A stretch of DNA of 5,033 bases from Candidatus Ratteibacteria bacterium. Its GTDB lineage: Bacteria > Ratteibacteria > UBA8468 > B48-G9 > JAFGKM01. The notes under the pieces are model-generated. The model had not been told where the DNA came from. It was given only the letters and a program-made list of their open reading frames with translations, and did no database searches. The stretch spans positions 1 through 5,033 of the forward strand of contig JAQVEU010000078.1 of NCBI GenBank assembly GCA_028697565.1, in the 5' to 3' direction. This document shows, in pieces, positions 1-5,033 of this stretch. The number at the start of each line of letters is the position of its first letter. Positions within the stretch are counted from its first letter, which is position 1. The position numbers and the translations under genes are program-made.

Positions 1-34
1 CTTTATTTGCACCACCACAGGGACCATTCAGAAG
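1..34. repeat. Direct repeat, copy 1, within the second metV gene
   Basis: This segment matches 1934-1967 at 33 of 34 bases, with the first 28 identical. It codes for the MetV motif LLNGPCGGANK. It is part of the coding homology between the two MetV domains, not an independent repeat element, but it is much more similar than the surrounding DNA. Confidence 0.8.
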
Positions 35-475
35 TCCTTTTGAACAGGAGGTAATGGGGCATATACCACCAGTGAGATTCAACCAGCACTGTCCACACTG
101 CTGGCAGTCCACATCCTGTGTTGTAAGCCCCTGGAATCCATTTATATAGTATGTATCACAGCCAGGAATTACAGGTATGTGAGGTAAAATTTTCGCTACC
201 ACCTGAACACCAACACCACAGGAAAATACAACAACCCTTTTTGTATCTTTTAATCTCTTTCCATAACTTTTAACATATTCCCCGGTAAATTCTTCCCTAC
301 AAAGATAGTCAACCCGTGCAACCCTATCCAGACACCTATATTCTATTAAGAGGGTGTTAACCTCTTCCTCAGGGAAATAGACCTCTTTACAGCCAAAGCA
401 ACTAAATATAAATACATTCCCACCGCTCAGCACACCTGCAATCTTCTCTTTTTCTTTAGGTCTTGTTATTAGCAT
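1..475 (-). CDS. metV: MetV-like subunit of methylene-tetrahydrofolate reductase, second copy, 3' end cut by window edge
   Basis: This gene starts at ATG 475-473 and stays open to the left edge, giving 158 visible residues. It belongs to the MetV family (methylene-THF reductase C-terminal domain), the Cys-rich partner of MetF that passes electrons to the flavin site in anaerobes. Visible signs are a CFGC motif (C26/C29), C59 in DYLC, the SCGVGVQ segment (C86), a CQQCGQC cluster (C124/C127/C130), then TGGICP (C139), C144 and LLNGPCGGANK (C153). These cysteines probably hold Fe-S clusters, though zinc has also been proposed for the family. MetV proteins are usually about 200 residues, so some 40 to 50 remain outside, unless the protein is fused to MetF. 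The start overlaps the end of the MetV-RnfC gene by 20 bases; an AAGG nine bases upstream (485-488) is a weak ribosome binding site. It resembles the N-terminal domain of its upstream neighbour but is clearly diverged in its first 120 residues. A metF gene is expected next, beyond the window. Confidence 0.87.
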   Translation of the reverse strand, partial: MLITRPKEKEKIAGVLSGGNVFIFSCFGCKEVYFPEEEVNTLLIEYRCLDRVARVDYLCREEFTGEYVKSYGKRLKDTKRVVVFSCGVGVQVVAKILPHIPVIPGCDTYYINGFQGLTTQDVDCQQCGQCWLNLTGGICPITSCSKGLLNGPCGGANK

Positions 476-2468
476 TTTTCTTTGCCTTTTTTACCAGAGA
501 GACAATATCTATCTTTGAAGAACATATATACTGACAACAACCACACTCAATACAACTCTTTACCTTATAGTTTGCCATCTCATCCCATTGTCCTTTTTCC
601 CCATAGTAGGCATAGTAGTATGGTAGAAGTTCCATCGGACATACATCCACGCACCTTCCACATCTGATACAGATATTCTCTTCTGATAGACATATAGGGG
701 GGTTTTTAAGCAATAAAATCCCTGTTGTCCCTTTTATTACAGCAGAGTTAATATCCTTCTGGACAATACCCATCATAGGACCGCCCATCGTCAGATTATG
801 CCTATCCGGGAGTTCTTCCGTTCCGAAGCATACCTTCATAATATCCGCAAATTTTGTCCCAATCTTTACAATATAATTTCCTGGGAATGTAGCAGTTTCT
901 ACACCTACTGTAATCACCCTTTCAATCAGAGGCATACCTTTATGTATCGCACGGGAGATAGCATAGAGTGTCCCCACATTAAAAACCACAACACCAACAT
1001 CAAATGGTAGTCCACCTTCAGGCACTTCCCTACCTGTGGTTCTTTTGATAAGCATCCGCTCTGCACCCTGTGGATACTTTGTTTTTAGTGTTTCTACTTT
1101 TATCCCTGAGTATTCTTTTACAGCAGTATTTACTGATTCCAATGCTTCACTTTTGTTATCCTCTATCGCAAAGACAACATCAGAGACCCCGAGTATTCTT
1201 CTAACTATCTCTATTCCTTTTAAGATACTATCTGGCAATTCAATCATCAGACGGTTGTCTGCATTAAGATACGGTTCACACTCACACCCATTTACAATAA
1301 GTGTATCCACTACCTTTGGTGGACATAACTTGATAGATGAAGGAAACATCGCACCACCAAGCCCCACAATCCCCTTTTCCTTTAATATATTCAGCAGTTT
1401 TTCTTTCGGCAGTTCCTGCCAGTCAATTAAAGGTTCTACTGAACTATCCAGTGTTTCTGCTCCATCGTTCTCAATAATTATTGCTGGTTGTGGTATCTGA
1501 GAAACAGGATGGATTTTATCCTCTATTGTTATCACCTTACCACTTACAGGAGAATGAACTGTTGCAGAGACAAACCCTTCTGCCTCACCTATTTTTTGTC
1601 CTTTTCTTACCCTATCTCCTGGCTCTACGACTGCCTTCGCTGGTATACCTGTATGCTGGGAAAGGAATATATACACAACCTCAGGCATATTAAAGTCCTT
1701 CAGTGGTACTGCCTCTGTTAGTTCCTTTCTTTCAAGAGGATAGACACCACCGTAAAAACCCTCTGACCGCCTTCCCTGATTTTCTTTAATATACCTTCCC
1801 TTTTCCCCAACAGGAAAAACATTATGGTCTCTTATATCAAGAGTTTTTCCTATGTGCCTCTTCTGACTATCCAGCCGTTTATATATCTCAATCCAGGCAC
1901 AGGGGAGTTCTTTATTTACCTCACACCTCCCATCTTTATTTGCACCACCACAGGGACCATTTAGAAGGGACTTGGCACAGCCCACCACAGGACAGATACC
2001 ACCTGTTTTTTCAAGCTCACACTGCCCGCAGGCAGCACACTTTTCTTCTCCAAGGGCAATGCCATGATAACCTGTAATAGATGTAGCATTTCCACTGGAA
2101 GGTATAGAATCCGCAAGGGCAATGGTTCTGCATCTGCCACTGAAAAAATTACCTACAAACTGGATACCTATACCGCAGGAGATAACAGCCACAGGAGAGT
2201 TGCCTGTAAACTTCTTCAGAATTTTTTCGGTAAGATAGTTGTTGCAGAGGAAATCAATTCCAGTACAACCAATAACCTCTATATTCATATCCCGAACGAT
2301 TTTGAGAACCTCCTCTGGACACTCTTTTTCTGCTTCTTGTTCAAAGGCAGAAAAACACTTTTTACACCACAGGATATAGATACTGCTGGTACCAGTAAGA
2401 ACCTCTCTCACCTCTTTTTCTGGTTTTATTCTATATTTCGTATAGTCAATTACTGTTTTTTCGCCCAT
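456..2468 (-). CDS. MetV-RnfC fusion: electron-input subunit of an NADH-dependent methylene-THF reductase
   Basis: This 670-residue protein joins two families usually encoded separately. Residues 1 to about 215 are a complete MetV-like domain: CKKC (C35/C38), DFLC (C75), SCGIGIQ (C98), CAACGQC (C144/C147/C150), TGGICP (C159), C164, NGPCGG (C173), C182, and the closing CAW..IYKRL segment. After a linker, residues 240 to 670 are RnfC-like: GGVYPLERKELTE (240-252), a biotinyl/lipoyl-like segment (about 268-316), the glycine-rich GLGGAMFP loop (369-376) for NADH/FMN binding, NGCECEPYLNAD (393-404), YPQGAER (465-471), TGREVPEGGLP (478-488), and two ferredoxin motifs with cysteines 600/603/606/610 and 639/642/645/649. 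It has no membrane segment, so it is presumably soluble. Known from A. woodii: RnfC2 oxidises NADH and feeds MetV and MetF in a soluble complex. Inferred here: this fusion plays the RnfC2 role. ATG 2468 has AAGGG seven bases upstream and overlaps folD by 19 bases. The domain calls are firm; the complex and electron donor are inference. Confidence 0.9.
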   Translation of the reverse strand: MGEKTVIDYTKYRIKPEKEVREVLTGTSSIYILWCKKCFSAFEQEAEKECPEEVLKIVRDMNIEVIGCTGIDFLCNNYLTEKILKKFTGNSPVAVISCGIGIQFVGNFFSGRCRTIALADSIPSSGNATSITGYHGIALGEEKCAACGQCELEKTGGICPVVGCAKSLLNGPCGGANKDGRCEVNKELPCAWIEIYKRLDSQKRHIGKTLDIRDHNVFPVGEKGRYIKENQGRRSEGFYGGVYPLERKELTEAVPLKDFNMPEVVYIFLSQHTGIPAKAVVEPGDRVRKGQKIGEAEGFVSATVHSPVSGKVITIEDKIHPVSQIPQPAIIIENDGAETLDSSVEPLIDWQELPKEKLLNILKEKGIVGLGGAMFPSSIKLCPPKVVDTLIVNGCECEPYLNADNRLMIELPDSILKGIEIVRRILGVSDVVFAIEDNKSEALESVNTAVKEYSGIKVETLKTKYPQGAERMLIKRTTGREVPEGGLPFDVGVVVFNVGTLYAISRAIHKGMPLIERVITVGVETATFPGNYIVKIGTKFADIMKVCFGTEELPDRHNLTMGGPMMGIVQKDINSAVIKGTTGILLLKNPPICLSEENICIRCGRCVDVCPMELLPYYYAYYGEKGQWDEMANYKVKSCIECGCCQYICSSKIDIVSLVKKAKKNANNKT
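1934..1967. repeat. Direct repeat, copy 2, within the MetV domain of the fusion gene
   Basis: This is the partner of 1-34, in the same orientation, with one mismatch at base 29 of the alignment. It encodes the same LLNGPCGGANK motif around C173 of the fusion protein. It could reflect recent gene conversion or strong constraint with the same codon choice. Confidence 0.8.
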
Positions 2469-3307
2469 TTCGCAGCCCTTACCACATTTCTTAAAAGTAT
2501 TGCAGTAGTGACAGGTCCCACTCCACCGGGCACCGGTGTTATAAGAGATGCCCTTTCTTTTGCTGTTTCAAACTCCACATCACCCACAATTTTATCCCCT
2601 ACCCTATTTATACCAACATCCACAACTATTGCCCCTTCCTTTATCCAACTGCCAGGTATAAGATTTGCCTTCCCCACAGCGACAATAAGTATATCCGCAC
2701 GACGGACATAGTCCTCCAACATCCCTGCCTCACTTGTTCCTATATGGCATATTGAAACTGTTGCAAACTGAGATACAAGCAAAAGAGCAACCGGCTTGCC
2801 AACAATATCACTGTGTCCTACCATCACCACATCCTTTCCATAAAGGTTGACCTCTGTGGAGTCAATAATCTCCTTTACAGCAAGTGCTGTACAGGGTGCA
2901 AGGTGAGGCATCCCATATACAATCCATCCCATATTTGCAGGGTTAACACCCTCAACATCCTTCTCTGGCAGGATAGTTGCCTGAATCTTTTTTACATCTA
3001 TACCCTGAGGAAGAGGCAACTGAAGAATAATCCCTGTGATACTTTTATCATTATTAAGTTTTTCTATCTCTGCCATAAGATGCCCTTCGGTTATATCCGA
3101 AGATATATTTTTTAGTTCATACACTATTCCTGCCTTCTCACAGTTTTTCTTCTGCTGGTTTGTATAGACAGCACTTGCAGGGTCTTCTCCCACCTGAACA
3201 GCAACAAGTTTCGGTGTTATCCCTTCTGCTTTAAGCTCCTCAATCTCTTTATTTACTTCTTCTCTTATCTTTTCAGCAATTGCCTTCCCATCAATAAGAT
3301 TACCCAT
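2450..3307 (-). CDS. folD: Methylene-tetrahydrofolate dehydrogenase (FolD family) with altered active site
   Basis: At 285 residues this is a full-length FolD. The family interconverts 5,10-methylene-THF and 5,10-methenyl-THF with NAD(P), and usually also hydrolyses methenyl-THF to 10-formyl-THF. It acts in the cytosol. Visible landmarks are IDGK (5-8), the substrate-site Tyr48, LQLPLP with Gln96, EKDVEG with Asp117, GHSDIVGKP (164-172), the GAIVVDVGIN strand (225-234) and TPVPGGVGP (257-265). Several key positions are unusual. Gln52 replaces the catalytic Lys that follows the Tyr by four (human Lys56). PCTPxG has become PCTALA (138-143). His165 and Ile189 replace the Arg and Ser (human Arg173, Ser197) that bind the 2'-phosphate of NADP. 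I infer a mainly dehydrogenase enzyme, perhaps NAD-dependent, with the cyclohydrolase step left to the adjacent FchA. ATG 3307 overlaps the fchA end by eight bases (ATGGGTAA) and has a good ribosome binding site. The family call is certain; the loss of one activity is a prediction. Confidence 0.96.
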   Translation of the reverse strand: MGNLIDGKAIAEKIREEVNKEIEELKAEGITPKLVAVQVGEDPASAVYTNQQKKNCEKAGIVYELKNISSDITEGHLMAEIEKLNNDKSITGIILQLPLPQGIDVKKIQATILPEKDVEGVNPANMGWIVYGMPHLAPCTALAVKEIIDSTEVNLYGKDVVMVGHSDIVGKPVALLLVSQFATVSICHIGTSEAGMLEDYVRRADILIVAVGKANLIPGSWIKEGAIVVDVGINRVGDKIVGDVEFETAKERASLITPVPGGVGPVTTAILLRNVVRAAKWAKKQ

Positions 3308-3935
3308 TGTTTCCCTCCAGTTGTTTTATCACCCTGCTACATACTTCATTCCCTTTCCTGATAACCTCTTTCTCCATAGTTCTTATCTCATCTACTATAC
3401 TTTTGACAAAATCCACATCTTCCTTAATAAATTTCAGATTTACCAAAACATTTATTTTCGCACCTATAAATACAGAAACCGCAAGTGATGCTGCAATGCC
3501 TGTATCAGAGATAAGTGCTCTGTTCCCCTTTTCTACAAGGGACGTCGCAAACTCAATAATTTTAAGTGAGGTCCTGCATATATCAAGATGAAGTTCTGCT
3601 GACTCTTTCAGATATTTTTCAGCAGTTATATAGTCCTTTGAAGATGTATACCTTCGTATTTCCTGATAAATTATGCTATCTCTTTCAATATAGCCGGAAA
3701 GTTTTTTAATAACCTCATCATTCTCATCAAATATTTGCTTTAATTCCTTTTCATAGGCAACGTATTTCTCTTTTCCTAATGTATAGTTTAACACCATACT
3801 AATAAGTGCAGAACTTAAGGCCGCCACACAGGCAACAATACTCCCTCCACCAGGCACAGGTGTTTTTGAAGATGCCCTATTTATATAGGTCTCCAGTGAC
3901 TCATTTAGATAATTGGTTTTTCCTTCGGTATCCAT
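3300..3935 (-). CDS. fchA: Methenyl-tetrahydrofolate cyclohydrolase (FchA / formiminotransferase-cyclodeaminase family)
   Basis: This 211-residue protein matches the cyclodeaminase / FchA family in length and motifs. It shows TPVPGGGS (25-32) followed by an Ala/Ser/Leu-rich helix, TLGKEKY (52-58), Asp86 in the helical middle, and the signature RALISDTGIAAS (139-150) leading to GAKINVLVNL (158-167). The protein is mostly helical and soluble. Members either release ammonia from formimino-THF (histidine breakdown) or, in anaerobes with the methyl branch, interconvert methenyl-THF and 10-formyl-THF. With folD next and MetV/RnfC following, the cyclohydrolase role is far likelier; no histidine-degradation gene is present. 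ATG 3935 shares its A with the rhaB stop (TGATG). The only purine-rich candidate site, AAAGGA at 3950-3955, is 14 bases upstream, so translation probably depends on ribosomes finishing rhaB. No other ATG occurs before residue 47, so the start is secure. The exact substrate is inferred from context. Confidence 0.9.
   Translation of the reverse strand: MDTEGKTNYLNESLETYINRASSKTPVPGGGSIVACVAALSSALISMVLNYTLGKEKYVAYEKELKQIFDENDEVIKKLSGYIERDSIIYQEIRRYTSSKDYITAEKYLKESAELHLDICRTSLKIIEFATSLVEKGNRALISDTGIAASLAVSVFIGAKINVLVNLKFIKEDVDFVKSIVDEIRTMEKEVIRKGNEVCSRVIKQLEGNNG
3313..3318 (-). promoter_or_regulatory. Ribosome binding site of folD
   Basis: GGAGGG reads on the minus strand five bases before the folD ATG at 3307. 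It is the strongest Shine-Dalgarno match in the window and lies inside the last codons of fchA. It fixes the folD start and suggests that folD can be initiated independently of the coupled upstream gene. Confidence 0.8.
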
Positions 3936-3937
3936 CA
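3933..3937 (-). promoter_or_regulatory. TGATG stop-start overlap coupling rhaB and fchA translation
   Basis: The rhaB stop TGA and the fchA ATG share one base. Only a distant AAAGGA (3950-3955, spacer of 14 bases) precedes this start, so re-initiation by ribosomes ending rhaB is the likely route. The junction shows that the two genes are read from one transcript. Confidence 0.75.
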
Positions 3938-5033
3938 GCGACTGACCAGTCCTTTATACCTCTCGTAGTTTTCCTCCCAGAGTCCTGTATCTTTTGGCTG
4001 GAAGACAAAAAGAGGAAATGACCTTCTTACAACCTCTCTTAGCTGAGAAATGTCTGAAATATCTTTGTTTGCCATTGCCAATGTAAGTATATTACCTGTA
4101 CCCGTTGCCTCAACCGGCCCGGCAATAACAATCTTTTTTATCGCAGATGCAGCAAACTGTGACAACAATTTATTCTGGGAACCACCACCAACAATATGAA
4201 GTGTTTCTATTCTGGTACCAATAACATCCTCAAGATTATCCATTACATATCTGTATTCCATCGCTAAACTCTCAAGTACCACTCTTGAAATCTGGGCAAT
4301 ATCTTCCGGCACATCCTGTCCTGTATCCTTGCAGTACTGCTGAATCTTTTCAGGCATATTGCCAGGGAAAAGGAACTCTTTATAGTTCACATCTATAAAG
4401 GAATGGAATGGCTTGGCATTAGATGCCATATCTGTAAGTTCCTGATATGAAAATTCCTTACCCTCTCTCTGCCACTGCCTTCTACATTCCTGTAAAATCC
4501 ATAGTCCCATGATGTTTTTTAAGAATCGTATGGTTTTACCGTAGCCACCCTCATTTGTAAAGTTATATCTTAAACTTTTTTCATTGATAATGGGCTGCTC
4601 TATCTCCAGACCAAGTAGTGACCAGGTACCTGAAGATAGGTACGCCCACACATTATCTTTGGCAGGGACAGATACCACTGCTGATGCCGTATCATGACAG
4701 CAAACTGTATAAACTGGAATCGCAGGAAGTCCCATCTCTTCCCTTATGTGTCCAGAAAGGTTGCCGAGCAATGTTCCTGGTGGAACAACTTCAGGGAGAA
4801 AGTTTGTGGGTATCCCGAGTGCTTCAAGTATATCCAGAGCCCATTCACCAGGCAGTTCTCCTTCTTCTCTTTTCACACTGGAGTCATACATCTGAGATGT
4901 GGTGGCTATTGTATATTCAGACACCTTGTTTTCTGTAAGGAAGAAGTTAAACAGGTCAGGCATAAAAAGAAGTTTCTTCGCTGACTCAAGGATAGAGGGA
5001 AACTCCTTTTTTGTAGCATATAGTTGATATAGA
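3935..5033 (-). CDS. rhaB: Rhamnulokinase, 5' end cut by window edge
   Basis: This is a sugar kinase of the FGGY / ASKHA superfamily that phosphorylates L-rhamnulose with ATP to L-rhamnulose 1-phosphate. The reading frame is open to the right edge (first whole codon 5032-5030), giving 365 visible residues. Rhamnulokinases are about 470 to 490 residues, so roughly 110 to 125 are missing. The ATG at 4963 is internal: the upstream codons encode LYQLYATKKEFP, which matches the family. Family-specific landmarks are KKLLFMPDLFNFFLT, CCHDTASAV (catalytic base Asp, codon 4693-4691; E. coli has SHDTASAV), LSSGTWSLLG, FTNEGG, LKNIMGLW, the ATP-site HIVGGGSQN and AGPVEATGTGN. Agreement with E. coli RhaB over these blocks is strong enough to prefer rhamnulokinase to xylulokinase or fuculokinase. 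The stop TGA (3937-3935) overlaps the fchA start by one base. Finding it at the head of a one-carbon gene set, with no rhaA or rhaD on the visible side, is unusual. Confidence 0.94.
   Translation of the reverse strand, partial: LYQLYATKKEFPSILESAKKLLFMPDLFNFFLTENKVSEYTIATTSQMYDSSVKREEGELPGEWALDILEALGIPTNFLPEVVPPGTLLGNLSGHIREEMGLPAIPVYTVCCHDTASAVVSVPAKDNVWAYLSSGTWSLLGLEIEQPIINEKSLRYNFTNEGGYGKTIRFLKNIMGLWILQECRRQWQREGKEFSYQELTDMASNAKPFHSFIDVNYKEFLFPGNMPEKIQQYCKDTGQDVPEDIAQISRVVLESLAMEYRYVMDNLEDVIGTRIETLHIVGGGSQNKLLSQFAASAIKKIVIAGPVEATGTGNILTLAMANKDISDISQLREVVRRSFPLFVFQPKDTGLWEENYERYKGLVSR

Noticed and set aside
1036..1500. A 154-codon open frame on the plus strand, rich in Ser, Ile and Phe.
   Set aside because: It is antisense to the conserved RnfC core; the Ser/Phe/Ile bias is what a reverse-strand reading of Lys/Glu/Gly-rich coding DNA gives.
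456..1750. Membrane-bound Rnf complex operon (rnfCDGEAB).
   Set aside because: No rnfD, G, E, A or B gene accompanies the RnfC domain in the window, the downstream gene is MetV, and the protein has a MetV domain, all pointing to a soluble reductase.
2064..2711. A 215-codon open frame on the plus strand, antisense to the fusion gene and folD.
   Set aside because: Its translation is low-complexity and resembles no family, it spans the junction of two well-supported genes on the other strand, and it is explained as a shadow frame.
3300..3935. Reading the cyclodeaminase-family gene as part of histidine degradation (formimino-THF cyclodeaminase).
   Set aside because: No formiminotransferase domain or hut gene is present, and folD and MetV/RnfC genes follow directly, so the FchA role fits better, although the fold alone cannot decide.
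3935..4963. Starting rhaB at the ATG at 4963, which would give a complete 342-residue gene.
   Set aside because: The codons upstream to the window edge continue the rhamnulokinase match (LYQLYATKKEFP), so that Met is internal and the gene is cut by the window.

Overview
All genes in this window lie on the minus strand in one gap-free run, and every neighbouring pair overlaps by 1 to 20 bases. Read in the direction of transcription (right to left), the order is: a rhamnulokinase (rhaB) cut by the right edge; a methenyl-tetrahydrofolate cyclohydrolase of the FchA / formiminotransferase-cyclodeaminase family; a FolD-type methylene-tetrahydrofolate dehydrogenase; a large fusion of a MetV-like domain with an RnfC-like domain; and a second, separate MetV-like gene cut by the left edge. 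There is no RNA gene, CRISPR array, mobile element, internal promoter or terminator that I can support, and no stretch over 300 bases without a gene.

The organism is probably an anaerobic bacterium with the tetrahydrofolate (methyl) branch of the Wood-Ljungdahl pathway. The order fchA-folD-rnfC-metV is the one I know from the acetogen Acetobacterium woodii, where fhs precedes it and metF follows, and where MetF, MetV and RnfC2 form an NADH-dependent methylene-THF reductase. The DNA is fairly AT-rich, with heavy use of AGA/AGG for Arg and ATA for Ile. The sequence alone does not fix the phylum; an uncultured lineage is possible but unproven.

The genes fit one route. FchA and FolD interconvert methenyl- and methylene-THF, and the MetV-RnfC fusion plus the second MetV, probably with a MetF beyond the left edge, would reduce methylene-THF to methyl-THF with electrons from NADH. 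RhaB phosphorylates L-rhamnulose; its place at the head of this set, with its stop codon overlapping the fchA start, ties sugar breakdown to a one-carbon electron sink, at least in transcription.

Three points deserve attention. (1) RnfC carries a whole extra MetV domain at its N-terminus although a separate metV follows directly. (2) FolD has Gln where the family has its catalytic Lys (human Lys56), which predicts loss of cyclohydrolase activity and would explain why a dedicated FchA sits beside it. (3) The same FolD has lost both residues that contact the 2'-phosphate of NADP in the human enzyme, which suggests NAD(H) use.
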